Positions 9,844 through 18,493 of a stretch of DNA of 64,000 nucleotides are shown here, one piece after another. Source of the DNA: Pectobacterium araliae (GTDB lineage Bacteria > Pseudomonadota > Gammaproteobacteria > Enterobacterales > Enterobacteriaceae). The notes under the pieces were generated by a model. That model was not told the origin of the DNA, did not search any database, and saw nothing but the letters and a program-made list of their open reading frames with translations. Where the stretch lies: the NCBI RefSeq assembly GCF_037076465.1, contig NZ_AP028908.1, positions 1,984,001-2,048,000 on the forward strand. Reading direction: 5' to 3'. Positions within the stretch are counted from its first letter, which is position 1; every line of letters starts with the position of its first letter. Both the position numbers and the translations under genes were made by a program.

Positions 9844-10844
9844 TTGAGCGTATTTGGTCCGGGCAGTCGCGGCTCTATTGGTTGTTACTGCCGCTTGCGT
9901 GGTTATACGGGTTCATCACGTTTCTGATCCGCCAGAGCTATCGACTGGGATGGCGGAAATGCTGGCGATCGCCTGTTCCCGTTGTGGTCGTGGGAAATTT
10001 GACGGCAGGGGGCAATGGGAAAACACCGGTAGTCATTTGGCTCGTCGAACAGTTGCAACACAGAGGTTACCGTGTTGGTGTGGTGTCGCGGGGTTACGGT
10101 GGAAAAGCTGAGCGCTATCCGCTGCTGCTTGATGAATCGGTAACGACGGCGCAGGCAGGTGATGAACCGGTGCTGATTTTCCAACGTACTGACGCGCCTG
10201 TTGCGGTTGCCCCCCAACGCCGGGAGGCCGTGCAGGCATTATTGGCTCGGCACACCGTAGATGTGGTGATCACCGACGATGGATTACAGCACTATGCGTT
10301 GGCAAGAGACATCGAACTGGTTGTGATTGACGGAATGCGGCGTTTTGGCAACGGTTGGTGGCTGCCAGCAGGCCCGATGCGAGAAAGAGAAAGCCGTCTG
10401 GCGTCGGTGGATGCCGTCATTGTTAACGGTGGCATGCCACGAACCAATGAGATAGGCATGACACTCACAGCGGGTATGGCAATTAACTTATTGTCCGGTG
10501 AATCGCGACCGCTGAGCCAATTACAGGATGTGGTGGCGATGGCGGGTATCGGACATCCTCCGCGTTTTTTTGCTACGCTGCGTGATGCGGGCGTCAGCAT
10601 TGTGCGCGAAGTCGCTTTTGCTGACCATCAATCGTACCAGCCAGAACAGCTTGAATCGTTGACTCAAGATGTGAAGCAGCCTCTGCTGATGACGGAAAAA
10701 GATGCCGTGAAATGCAGAGCGTTTGCTAAAGATAACTGGTGGTATTTGCCCGTCGATGCCGTGTTAATTGAGCCTCATGGCACGCAATTACTTGATAAAA
10801 TTGAAAGTGTTATTAACCGTAATGTCGGCGGAAAATGTGAATAA
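9840..10844 (+). CDS. lpxK: Tetraacyldisaccharide 4'-kinase
   Basis: 334-residue membrane-associated kinase that phosphorylates the 4' position of the lipid A disaccharide to make lipid IVA. The N-terminus has one hydrophobic anchor ([18 protein letters not shown]) followed by the P-loop [12 protein letters not shown], characteristic of LpxK. Downstream DDGLQHYAL is another family block. It overlaps msbA by 4 bp and is followed 34 bp later by ycaR. E. coli has ycaQ between lpxK and ycaR; that gene is absent here. Confidence 0.97.
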   Translation: MIERIWSGQSRLYWLLLPLAWLYGFITFLIRQSYRLGWRKCWRSPVPVVVVGNLTAGGNGKTPVVIWLVEQLQHRGYRVGVVSRGYGGKAERYPLLLDESVTTAQAGDEPVLIFQRTDAPVAVAPQRREAVQALLARHTVDVVITDDGLQHYALARDIELVVIDGMRRFGNGWWLPAGPMRERESRLASVDAVIVNGGMPRTNEIGMTLTAGMAINLLSGESRPLSQLQDVVAMAGIGHPPRFFATLRDAGVSIVREVAFADHQSYQPEQLESLTQDVKQPLLMTEKDAVKCRAFAKDNWWYLPVDAVLIEPHGTQLLDKIESVINRNVGGKCE

Positions 10845-10878
10845 TGTCGGTCATCGATCGGCCAAAGATGGAGGAAGT

Positions 10879-11061
10879 ATGGATCACCGTTTACTTGAGA
10901 TTGTTGCCTGTCCTGTTTGTAATGGTCGGCTGTACTTTAATAAAGAGAAGCTGGAATTGATATGCAAGGTCGATGGTTTGGCCTATCCGGTTCGTGATGG
11001 TATCCCCGTGCTGCTGGAAAACGAAGCGCGTAAACTCGGAGCTGACGAGACAGCACAATGA
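10879..11061 (+). CDS. ycaR: Trm112-like small protein YcaR
   Basis: 60-residue UPF0434/Trm112-family protein, same length as E. coli YcaR. Start ATG 10879 is preceded by GGAGGAAG; the frame is open upstream but overlaps lpxK. It contains the [14 protein letters not shown] zinc-ribbon-like half with a CxxC pair, and [14 protein letters not shown]. Its stop overlaps the kdsB start by 4 bp. Biochemical role in bacteria is not firmly established; fusion and neighbourhood with kdsB are widely conserved. Confidence 0.93.
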   Translation: MDHRLLEIVACPVCNGRLYFNKEKLELICKVDGLAYPVRDGIPVLLENEARKLGADETAQ

Positions 11062-11810
11062 CTTTTACTGTGATTATTCCTGCGCGTTTTGCGTCAAGTC
11101 GACTGCCAGGGAAACCGCTGGCGGACATCAACGGCAAACCGATGGTCGTCCATGTAATGGAGCGGGCGCTGGAGTCGGGGGCGCAGCGCGTTATCGTGGC
11201 TACCGATCATCCCGATGTTGAGGTCGCTGTGCGACAAGCTGGCGGCGAAGTATGTCTGACCCGTGCCGATCATAATTCTGGCACAGAACGTCTGGCTGAA
11301 GTTATCGAGCAGTACGGCTTTAGCGATGATGACATCATCGTTAACGTTCAGGGCGATGAACCACTTATTCCTTCCGTGATTATTCGTCAGGTGGCAGAGA
11401 ATCTCGCCGCCAGTAAAGCGGGAATGGCAACGCTGGCCGTGTCGATTGAAACCAGCGAAGAAGCATTCAATCCAAATGCGGTAAAAGTGGTTACCGACGC
11501 GGAAGGATACGCACTGTATTTTTCTCGTGCGACCATTCCCTGGGACAGAGAGCGTTTTGCTCAGTCTAAAGAAGCCATTGGCGATCATTTCCTGCGTCAT
11601 ATCGGTATCTACGCTTACCGGGCTGGCTTTGTACGACGCTATGTCAGTTGGGCTCCAAGCCAACTGGAGCAAATCGAGTTGCTGGAACAATTGCGTGTGC
11701 TGTGGTATGGCGAGAAGATCCACGTTGCTGTTGCCAAAGCCGTTCCTAGCGTCGGTGTAGATACACCAGAAGATCTCGCCCGCGTGCGACAAATCATGGC
11801 TGCACAGTAA
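11058..11810 (+). CDS. kdsB: 3-deoxy-manno-octulosonate cytidylyltransferase
   Basis: 250-residue cytosolic enzyme that activates Kdo as CMP-Kdo for attachment to lipid A. The N-terminal nucleotide-binding stretch [19 protein letters not shown] and the later VQGDEPLI are hallmark blocks of KdsB. It overlaps ycaR by 4 bp and ends the msbA-lpxK-ycaR-kdsB run, so lipid A phosphorylation, export and Kdo supply are probably co-expressed. A hairpin follows 35 bp after the stop. Confidence 0.97.
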   Translation: MTFTVIIPARFASSRLPGKPLADINGKPMVVHVMERALESGAQRVIVATDHPDVEVAVRQAGGEVCLTRADHNSGTERLAEVIEQYGFSDDDIIVNVQGDEPLIPSVIIRQVAENLAASKAGMATLAVSIETSEEAFNPNAVKVVTDAEGYALYFSRATIPWDRERFAQSKEAIGDHFLRHIGIYAYRAGFVRRYVSWAPSQLEQIELLEQLRVLWYGEKIHVAVAKAVPSVGVDTPEDLARVRQIMAAQ

Positions 11811-11845
11811 AACTCGTCGCATCAATCTGCGATGAGCGCGTTATA

Positions 11846-11879
11846 GGGGAATCTATTCTTATCGGAATAGTTTTTCCCC
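11846..11879 (+). terminator. Terminator-like hairpin after kdsB
   Basis: GGGGAA (11846-11851) pairs with TTCCCC (11874-11879) and CTATTC (11853-11858) with GAATAG (11865-11870), loop TTATCG, with a small internal loop. T-rich DNA follows after a few bases. Position fits the end of the lipid A operon. Confidence 0.55.
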
Positions 11880-11951
11880 ATGAAATTTTTTCTTAGTATT
11901 GTCATTTCGTTTTTTAATTATTTATCATTTATTTAGATAACTATTCTTAAA

Positions 11952-12080
11952 AAATAAAAATTATATCGTGCGGTTTTATTTATGCGATAATTAATTTTCA
12001 TTTTTAATTTATACACGGCGAGTGGAACTTTTATTTTTATATTTAAATGTTACTATCAACTTGCCATGTTTTTGCATGGC
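11952..12080 (+). promoter_or_regulatory. AT-rich upstream region of the pectate lyase gene with two inverted repeats
   Basis: The 303 bp between kdsB and the lyase are strongly AT-rich. They hold a perfect 8-bp inverted repeat (AAATAAAA at 11952-11959, TTTTATTT at 11974-11981) and a hairpin GCCATG/CATGGC (12063-12068, 12075-12080) lying 33 bp before the start codon, which would sit in the mRNA leader. Pectinase genes in soft-rot bacteria are usually controlled by KdgR and CRP, but I could not find a convincing KdgR or CRP site. Confidence 0.35.
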
Positions 12081-12113
12081 GTTTTCTTTATTTCAACTAA
12101 GGATGGTAATAAT

Positions 12114-13427
12114 ATGAATGCTAAACGTTATATCGCAAATTTTTTCCTCGGCGGAATGTTAATGGGGGCAGCGGCAGGAAGCAGCGCGGCGGTTTATTAC
12201 ATGGCTCCCAACGGCAATGACGCGAATAATGGTAGTAAGAATTCCCCCTGGAAAACGATCGATCGTGCGCAGAAGACATTAAATCCTGGCGACCGCCTGT
12301 GGATACGCGGTGGTAAATACGTGTTCACCAAAGGGCTGAATGTCTGTGCTACGCGGACCGATGTAGTCAATGCGATTACGCTGAATAAAAGCGGCACGGA
12401 AGGTAAGCGTATTGAGTACTGGGCGTCTAGCGGAGAAGTGCCGATTTTTGATTTCAGCCAGATGCAGGATGATTGCCGGGTCAAAGGGGTTAACGTTGTT
12501 GCCGATTGGGTTTCCGTTAAAGGGCTGGAAATAACCGGTGTGCCACAACGTAATAACCTTAACCATGAATCCTGGGGCGTGTGGATTAGAGGCAGTAATA
12601 ATATATTCGAGCAGTTGAATATTCATCACATTATGGGTACTGGTTTGTTCATCCAACGTGGGGGAAATAACCTGGTATTAAATAGTGACTCTCACCATAA
12701 CTATGATCCACTGACCTCTAATGGTGCTGGTCAAAGCGGGGATGGTTTTGGTGCGCATATCCCTGCTAACCAACCAGGTAATATTTTCCGCGGTTGCCGG
12801 GCGTGGTCAAATTCGGATGATGGTTTTGATTTAATTAATGCCTATTCACCGGTGCTGATTGAAAACTCCTGGGCCTGGTCGCATGGGTATTTGCCGGGGA
12901 CAACACAATCACTGGCTGCGGGTAACGGTAATGGTTTTAAAATCGGTGGCTACGGCGGCGTTTATGTGGCGAATGCGGTGAAACATACCGTGCGTAACTC
13001 GGTTGCGTTCTTAAATAAGGCTGCGGGTTTTTATGCTAATCACCATCCTGTAGCGAACGATTTCTTCAATAACACTGGCTATAAAAATAACCCGAACTTT
13101 AATATCCGCGGCATCGATGCAAATGGAAAAGCCATTGGGTTGGGTACGCTGCGCAATAATGTGTCTCACGGGGGTAAAGACCTGTCGTTCTCCGACGGAG
13201 CAAACATGCGCTATAATTCGTGGGATCTGAAAATTGCGGTATCAGATGCTGACTTCGAGAGCGTTTCCGTGACCGGATGGGATGCGCCACGTCAGGCGGA
13301 CGGCAGCTTGCCGGTACTTAAGAGCCTGCATCTTGCATCGGGGAGCGCTCTGATCAACAAGGGGGGTGATGTCAAACTGCCTTATAAGGGATCAGCGCCA
13401 GATCTGGGGGCTTTTGAACGCGAATAG
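12114..13427 (+). CDS. Secreted pectate lyase, polysaccharide lyase family 9
   Basis: 437-residue predicted extracellular enzyme cleaving polygalacturonate (or a related pectic polymer) by beta-elimination. ATG 12114 is preceded by AAGGA and gives a signal peptide (MNAKRYIANFFLGGMLMGAA, cleavage near SSAA). The rest is a right-handed beta-helix-like repeat series with family 9 blocks also found in Dickeya PelL: YYMAPNGNDANNGS at the start, SDDGFDLINA with the acidic calcium-ligand positions, GNGNGFKIGG with the putative catalytic lysine, and the ending GSAPDLGAFERE. The gene separates kdsB from ycbJ, which adjoin in E. coli, and has its own flanking hairpins, so it is probably a single-gene unit. 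Endo versus exo action and the exact pectin substrate cannot be told from sequence. Confidence 0.88.
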   Translation: MNAKRYIANFFLGGMLMGAAAGSSAAVYYMAPNGNDANNGSKNSPWKTIDRAQKTLNPGDRLWIRGGKYVFTKGLNVCATRTDVVNAITLNKSGTEGKRIEYWASSGEVPIFDFSQMQDDCRVKGVNVVADWVSVKGLEITGVPQRNNLNHESWGVWIRGSNNIFEQLNIHHIMGTGLFIQRGGNNLVLNSDSHHNYDPLTSNGAGQSGDGFGAHIPANQPGNIFRGCRAWSNSDDGFDLINAYSPVLIENSWAWSHGYLPGTTQSLAAGNGNGFKIGGYGGVYVANAVKHTVRNSVAFLNKAAGFYANHHPVANDFFNNTGYKNNPNFNIRGIDANGKAIGLGTLRNNVSHGGKDLSFSDGANMRYNSWDLKIAVSDADFESVSVTGWDAPRQADGSLPVLKSLHLASGSALINKGGDVKLPYKGSAPDLGAFERE

Positions 13428-13460
13428 TGGCGAAATGTTAATACACTAGCCAGTCATTCA

Positions 13461-13492
13461 CGGTATTCCTTGCTGACAGGCAGGGAGTACCG
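13461..13492 (+). terminator. Inverted repeat downstream of the pectate lyase gene
   Basis: CGGTA (13461-13465) pairs with TACCG (13488-13492), extended by an imperfect inner stem around a TGACAG loop. It starts 33 bp past the stop. No T-run follows; terminator function is plausible but unproven. Confidence 0.4.
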
Positions 13493-13528
13493 CTGCAACA
13501 ACCCCGACAGGGTGTCTCTCATTATTAT

Positions 13529-13687
13529 CCCGATGAGCTTACATAGGTAAGTGATTCGGGTGACTGACAAATCTGCCAGAGGCTGGTTTGAACGCTGCTT
13601 GCAGCGGCCCCAACGGGGCGAGGCACACGCAAGTGTGCTGAGTAGCGTAGCCAACGCACATGCAACTTGAAGTATGACGAGTATATT
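13529..13687 (-). repeat. ERIC element with an internal hairpin-rich insertion
   Basis: Both conserved ERIC blocks are recognisable in reverse orientation: the central palindrome GAGCTTACATAGGTAAGTGA (13535-13554) within CCCGAT...ATTCGGG, and the terminal block with CGCACATGCAACTTGAAG followed by TATGACGAGTATA (ending about 13686). In a normal ERIC these are a few bases apart; here about 80 bp intervene, with four small hairpins (13576-13586, 13594-13605, 13607-13619, 13623-13638). The opposite ERIC end (with AATAATTCGAG) is missing. The 342-bp gap to ycbJ holds only this and the preceding hairpin. Confidence 0.8.
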
Positions 13688-13769
13688 TGATCTGCGTTGA
13701 AGTATTTGTCTTCTGCTCGCCGCATCATGGTGAATGGAGCTATTTGGCTCAACTGAGGTATCACCGTTT

Positions 13770-14663
13770 ATGGAACAGTTGAAATCAGAACTCAGTGCGG
13801 TGTTGGGGGAAAGCCTCAGCCGACTTGAGCGCATAAGCGAACAGCCCTATGCGGATCTGTATGCCTTGTATGACAAAGAAGGCAACGCCATTCCTTTGTT
13901 AGCGAAAAGTTATGTTTGTCAGGGGGTCGCGCAACAGGAAGCCTATAAGCTCTCGATGCTGGCGCGTGAAGGTGATGCCCGTCTGCCAACCGTCTATGGG
14001 TTGGTTCTGACGCAACAGCAACCTTACCGGGAGCTGCTGTTGATTGAGCGTTTACGCGGTGTATCGGTGGAAGCGCCACCAAGAAACGGCCAGCGTTGGA
14101 CGTTGCTAATGGATCAAATTGTTGAAAACGTACTTGCCTGGCACCGAATTGACAGCCATGGTTGTGTCGGTTCTGTGGACAGCACGCAGGACAACGATTG
14201 GTTCAGTTGGTATCAACAGCGTCTGGAAGTCCTGTGGTCTACGTTGCTCAATGTTAGCGCGCCCCAGCTTACGCAGCAGGATCGCACCGTGCTTTATCGC
14301 TCTCGCCAGTGCCTGAAAATGTTGTTTGAGGATTTTGACGATAACTGTGTATTAGTGCATGGCAACCTTTCATTACGCAGTATGTTGAAGGATGCGCGTA
14401 GCGATCAACTATTAGCGATGATCAATCCGGGGATGATGCTGTGGGCACCCAGAGAGTATGAACTTTTCCGACTTTGCGAATCTGGCATGCCAGAGCAACT
14501 GCTTTATCACTATCTGAAACAGGCTCCCGTTTCTGAATCCTTTGTTTACCGCCGCTGGCTGTATGTGATTTGGGAAGCCGTGGCCCGCTATATTCACACG
14601 GGCCAATTGGATCGTCAGCTATTTGATGTGGCTTCCCGTGAGTTGTCCCCTTGGCTGGAGTGA
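13770..14663 (+). CDS. ycbJ: YcbJ, phosphotransferase/kinase-like protein of unknown function
   Basis: 297 residues, exactly as E. coli YcbJ, when started at ATG 13770 (MEQLKSELSAVLGESLSRLE), which has GAGG upstream; a longer open frame exists but is not conserved. The fold looks like an aminoglycoside-phosphotransferase/protein kinase superfamily member: an N-lobe-like start, LLLIERLRGVSVEAP, and VLVHGNLSLRSML in the place of the usual catalytic loop HGDxxxxN, where the catalytic Asp is replaced by Asn. It may therefore be a pseudo-enzyme; no function is established. Its 3' end overlaps elyC, on the other strand, by 49 bp. Confidence 0.9.
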   Translation: MEQLKSELSAVLGESLSRLERISEQPYADLYALYDKEGNAIPLLAKSYVCQGVAQQEAYKLSMLAREGDARLPTVYGLVLTQQQPYRELLLIERLRGVSVEAPPRNGQRWTLLMDQIVENVLAWHRIDSHGCVGSVDSTQDNDWFSWYQQRLEVLWSTLLNVSAPQLTQQDRTVLYRSRQCLKMLFEDFDDNCVLVHGNLSLRSMLKDARSDQLLAMINPGMMLWAPREYELFRLCESGMPEQLLYHYLKQAPVSESFVYRRWLYVIWEAVARYIHTGQLDRQLFDVASRELSPWLE

Positions 14664-15463
14664 GCCTGCGGTTGTGCCGCGTCGTGGGGTGCTGTCGTGG
14701 TTCCCTTTAGTAATTGCCAGAGGCGACCGAGCGTTTCATACCAGGCTCGTTCACTGTGTGATAGATAGTAAGCGGAAGGGAATACCTTTTCCCACGGATT
14801 AAGCGCAGACGTGATTGCCATCTGGTTCGCCGGAGCTGGAATCGGCGCTAGTCCTTGGGCTTGGAAAAATCGTATAGCGCGAGGAAGATGGTTGGCTGAG
14901 GTCACCAGCAGGAAAGTTCGATCGCCAACAATCTTAGCCGTTGCCGCCGCTTCTTCTTCCGTATCCCTCGGTGTATCCAGAATGACGATATCCTGCTGGG
15001 GAATGCCCAAACTTTCGGCGACCAGCGCCGCCGTTTTCGCGCTACTGACAGGGTTCCCTTGCGCAGCGCCACCAGTAAAAATCAATTTTGCGCCGGGGTT
15101 GGCATGATAAAGACGAACGCCTTCCGTGACGCGCGGGAGGCTATTGCTGATGAGATTAGAACTGGGTGCCCATTCCGCGTTATAGGTATATCCCCCGCCT
15201 AATACGACAATATACTCGACATTGCCCGCTTGCGGCGTCCGTCGCCAGGTTGGGTACTGTGATTCCAGTGGTAACAACAGTCGATCGGCAACAGGTTGCA
15301 GGCTGAGTAGAATAAGCATCAGCCAACTGGCTACTATCATCGTTTTCCCCGTGCGCTGTCGTTGGGTAAACCAGAGCAGCAACAGACCAACACCCATCAG
15401 AATCAATAGCAATGGCAGGGGTTGCAGAAGGCCACCGACGAACTTTTTGAGTGTGAAAAGCAT
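14615..15463 (-). CDS. elyC: Envelope biogenesis factor ElyC (YcbC, DUF218)
   Basis: 282-residue inner-membrane protein with two N-terminal membrane helices (LLQPLPLLLILMGVGLLLLW and TMIVASWLMLILLSL) and a periplasmic DUF218 domain (YIVVLGGGYTYNAEW, KLIFTGGAAQGNP, VTSANHLPRA). In E. coli, loss of ElyC impairs peptidoglycan synthesis at low temperature and perturbs undecaprenyl-phosphate carrier use. The protein is about 23 residues longer than E. coli ElyC (259, from memory); the extra hydrophilic, Gln/Ser-rich tail is the part encoded opposite the end of ycbJ. Confidence 0.93.
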   Translation of the reverse strand: MLFTLKKFVGGLLQPLPLLLILMGVGLLLLWFTQRQRTGKTMIVASWLMLILLSLQPVADRLLLPLESQYPTWRRTPQAGNVEYIVVLGGGYTYNAEWAPSSNLISNSLPRVTEGVRLYHANPGAKLIFTGGAAQGNPVSSAKTAALVAESLGIPQQDIVILDTPRDTEEEAAATAKIVGDRTFLLVTSANHLPRAIRFFQAQGLAPIPAPANQMAITSALNPWEKVFPSAYYLSHSERAWYETLGRLWQLLKGTTTAPHDAAQPQAHSSQGDNSREATSNS

Positions 15464-15629
15464 AGAATTGCATTCCTTTTGAGTGAAAAAACCGCATCCG
15501 GGAAGATATCATGCGGTAAGGCCATTTATTCTAAGCCAGCCTGTGCCAAAATGGCAGGCAGGAAAAATCGCCTCGCGCAGATACGAGTTGCGTGAGCTAT
15601 CCCGTTTATATGATGCGGAACAATGACTG

Positions 15630-16415
15630 ATGCAGGATCGCAATTTTAACGATATCGCGGAAAAATTTGCTCAGAATATCTATGGCACAACGAAGGGGAG
15701 ACTTCGGCTGGCGGTATTGTGGCAAGATCTTGACGGTCTTTTAGCCCAGCTTCCGGCACGGCCTTTACGCATCCTTGATGCGGGAGGGGGTGAAGGGCAG
15801 ATAGCCTGCCGTCTTGCGGCTTTAGGACATCAGGTATTGTTGTGCGATGTTTCCGATGAGATGATTCAGCGCGCCAAAAATGCGGCAGCGGCGCAGGGCG
15901 TCACCCATAATATGCGTTTTGTGCAGTGTGCCGCACAGGATGTCGCGCAATATATGGACGGCCCCGCTGATCTGATATTGTTCCATGCGGTGCTGGAATG
16001 GGTCGCACAACCACAGCAGGCACTGAAAATATTGTACGATTGCCTGTCGCCGGGTGGCGCATTGTCCCTGATGTTCTATAACCATCATGGGTTGCTGATG
16101 CGTAACATGGTGGTGGGTAACTTTGATTATGTTCAGGCCGGTATGCCTAAGGGCAAACGGCGCTCGCTCTCGCCAGATCACCCGCTGAACCCGCAAGACG
16201 TGTACGGCTGGCTTGATGAGATGGGGCTGACCATTAGCGGGAAAACTGGCGTGCGTGTGTTTCATGACTACTTGAAAAGTAAACAGCAGCAAGTTGAAAA
16301 ATTTGACGACATTCTGGAGATTGAACAGCGGTATTGTCGGCAAGAGCCTTTTGTAAGTTTGGGCCGTTATATCCATGTCATGGCGCATAAACCCCATTTG
16401 AAGGATGCATTATGA
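15630..16415 (+). CDS. cmoM: tRNA 5-carboxymethoxyuridine methyltransferase CmoM (SmtA)
   Basis: 261-residue SAM-dependent methyltransferase that methylates cmo5U34 to mcmo5U34 in certain tRNAs. The Rossmann SAM site is [16 protein letters not shown] with the acidic residue in [22 protein letters not shown] at the N-terminus and [15 protein letters not shown] at the C-terminus are conserved with E. coli SmtA. The gene heads the muk operon and overlaps mukF by 4 bp (ATGA). CmoB, which makes the substrate modification, is encoded at the right end of this window. Confidence 0.96.
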   Translation: MQDRNFNDIAEKFAQNIYGTTKGRLRLAVLWQDLDGLLAQLPARPLRILDAGGGEGQIACRLAALGHQVLLCDVSDEMIQRAKNAAAAQGVTHNMRFVQCAAQDVAQYMDGPADLILFHAVLEWVAQPQQALKILYDCLSPGGALSLMFYNHHGLLMRNMVVGNFDYVQAGMPKGKRRSLSPDHPLNPQDVYGWLDEMGLTISGKTGVRVFHDYLKSKQQQVEKFDDILEIEQRYCRQEPFVSLGRYIHVMAHKPHLKDAL

Positions 16416-17737
16416 GTGATTTTTCCCAGACTGTACCCGAACTGGTCGCCTGGGCACGAAAAAACGATTTCTCCATTTCCCTCCCCACCGAACGCCTGGC
16501 GTTTTTGATGGCGATCGCCACGCTTAATGGCGAGCGTATGGATGGTGAAATGAGTGAAGGCGAGCTGATTGATGCCTTCCGCCATGTGAGTCAGGGATTT
16601 GATCAGACGAACGAAACCATTACTGTTCGCGCCAATAACGCAATTAACGATCTGGTGCGTCAGCGGTTGCTTAACCGTTTTACCAGCGAACAGGCGGAAG
16701 GGAATGCGATTTATCGGCTGACGCCGCTGGGGATCGGCATTACCGATTATTACATCCGCCAGCGTGAGTTCTCAACGCTACGGCTTTCTATGCAGCTTTC
16801 TATCGTGGCGCAGGAGCTCAGTCGTGCGGCCGATGCGGCGGAAGAAGACGGCGATGAGTTTCACTGGCACCGCAACGTATTTGCACCGCTGAAATATTCC
16901 GTTGCTGAAATTTTTGACAGTATTGATTTGTCGCAACGCGTGATGGATGAACAGCAGCAGGGCGTTAAAGATGATATTGCGGCGCTGCTAAACCAGGACT
17001 GGCGAGCCGCGATCGGTAGCTGTGAACACCTGCTGACTGAAACGTCATCGACGCTGCGTGAATTGCAGGACACGCTCGAAGCCGCAGGCGACAAATTGCA
17101 GACGAGCCTGTTGAGCATTCAGGATGCGATTATGAATAACCCGCATAACCTGGAGTTTGTCGATAAACTGGTGTTTGACCTGCAAAACAAACTCGATCGC
17201 ATTGTGAGCTGGGGGCAGCAGACGATAGATTTGTGGATTGGTTACGACCGCCACGTACATAAGTTTATCCGTACTGCGATTGATATGGATAAAAACCGCG
17301 TCTTTGCCCAGCGATTACGCCAGTCAGTGCAGAACTATTTCGACAACCCTTGGGCGCTGACGTTCGCCAACGCCGATCGGTTGCTGGATATGCGTGACGA
17401 AGAGCTGACATTGCGTAGTGAAGAAGTGACCGGTGAGCTGCCGCCGGAGCTGGAGTACGAAGAGTTTAGTGAAATGCGCGAGCAACTGATCGCGCTGGTT
17501 GAGCAGGCGCTGCATAAATATAAAGCGCAACAGATTCCGCTGGATTTGAGTGAAGTGATGCGTGAATACCTCACGCAGTATCCTCGCTCGCGGCATTTTG
17601 ATGTTGCTCGAATCGTGGTCGACCAGGCTGTACGTCTGGGCGTAGCCGAAACAGATTTCTCCGGATTGCCAGCACTGTGGCAGGCAATCAATGATTACGG
17701 AGCCAAGGTGCAGGCCCATGTCATCGATAAATATTGA
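16412..17737 (+). CDS. mukF: Chromosome partition protein MukF (kleisin)
   Basis: 441-residue kleisin subunit of the MukBEF SMC complex, one residue from the E. coli length. It links the MukB head domains and binds MukE; it starts [19 protein letters not shown] with an N-terminal winged-helix dimerisation region, a helical middle section with acidic stretches, and a C-terminal winged helix. It overlaps cmoM by 4 bp and mukE by 20 bp, fitting a coupled operon in which subunit ratios are set by translation. Confidence 0.97.
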   Translation: MSDFSQTVPELVAWARKNDFSISLPTERLAFLMAIATLNGERMDGEMSEGELIDAFRHVSQGFDQTNETITVRANNAINDLVRQRLLNRFTSEQAEGNAIYRLTPLGIGITDYYIRQREFSTLRLSMQLSIVAQELSRAADAAEEDGDEFHWHRNVFAPLKYSVAEIFDSIDLSQRVMDEQQQGVKDDIAALLNQDWRAAIGSCEHLLTETSSTLRELQDTLEAAGDKLQTSLLSIQDAIMNNPHNLEFVDKLVFDLQNKLDRIVSWGQQTIDLWIGYDRHVHKFIRTAIDMDKNRVFAQRLRQSVQNYFDNPWALTFANADRLLDMRDEELTLRSEEVTGELPPELEYEEFSEMREQLIALVEQALHKYKAQQIPLDLSEVMREYLTQYPRSRHFDVARIVVDQAVRLGVAETDFSGLPALWQAINDYGAKVQAHVIDKY

Positions 17738-18440
17738 ACAATTTATGCCAGTAAAGCTGGCAAGCGCGCTGTCGAATAACCTTTTTCCCGCGCTGGACAG
17801 CCAATTGCGCGCTGGGCGCCATATTGGTATTGAAGAACTGGAAAACCACGTATTTTTGATGGATTTTCAGGAGGTGCTGGAGGAGTTCTACAGCCGTTAC
17901 AACGTGGAATTGATCCGCGCGCCGGAAGGGTTCTTCTATCTGCGTCCGCGCTCTACCACGCTGATCCCGCGTTCGGTGCTATCTGAGCTGGATATGATGG
18001 TAGGGAAAATTCTCTGCTATCTCTATCTGAGCCCGGAGCGTTTGGCGCACGAAGGCATTTTCAGCCAGCAGGAGCTCTATGAAGAGTTGCTGAGTCTGGC
18101 GGATGAAAGCAAACTGCTGAAGTTGGTTAACCAGCGTTCCACCGGTTCCGATCTGGATCGCCAAAAGTTGCAGGAAAAAGTTAGAACCTCACTTAACCGC
18201 TTACGTCGGTTAGGGATGATCTACTTTATGGGCAATGACAGCAGCAAATTCAGAATTACCGAATCGGTATTCCGCTTTGGGACTGATGTGCGCAGCGGCG
18301 ATGATGCCCGTGAAGCACAGCTACGCATGATTCGCGATGGTGAAGCGATGCCTATTGAAGGTAATTTGTCGCTGAAAGATGACAGCGACGATAACGATCG
18401 CACCGATGATACCGCGCCAGAAACGGGCGAGGATGAATAA
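17718..18440 (+). CDS. mukE: Chromosome partition protein MukE
   Basis: 240-residue winged-helix subunit of MukBEF that binds the kleisin MukF. Start ATG 17718 ([18 protein letters not shown]) matches E. coli; an earlier in-frame start at 17691 lies deeper inside mukF and is less likely. [19 protein letters not shown] and [13 protein letters not shown] are near-identical to E. coli MukE. The C-terminus is strongly acidic ([20 protein letters not shown]) and not needed for the core fold. Confidence 0.97.
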   Translation: MSSINIEQFMPVKLASALSNNLFPALDSQLRAGRHIGIEELENHVFLMDFQEVLEEFYSRYNVELIRAPEGFFYLRPRSTTLIPRSVLSELDMMVGKILCYLYLSPERLAHEGIFSQQELYEELLSLADESKLLKLVNQRSTGSDLDRQKLQEKVRTSLNRLRRLGMIYFMGNDSSKFRITESVFRFGTDVRSGDDAREAQLRMIRDGEAMPIEGNLSLKDDSDDNDRTDDTAPETGEDE

Positions 18441-18493
18441 GAGCGTATCCCATTCCTACTGGGGCAAGCTTTACGTGTTGAGGATGAACAGGA

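Noticed and set aside
11094..11825. 243-codon frame antisense to the whole of kdsB
   Set aside because: kdsB is certain; the opposite frame has no ribosome site or recognisable domain and reflects codon bias of the real gene.
11811..12113. KdgR operator upstream of the pectate lyase gene
   Set aside because: No stretch matched the GAAA-N6-TTTC core well enough; the AAATAAAA/TTTTATTT repeat has too long a spacer.
15822..16397. 191-codon antisense frame within cmoM
   Set aside because: Completely inside a well-supported gene and without family features.
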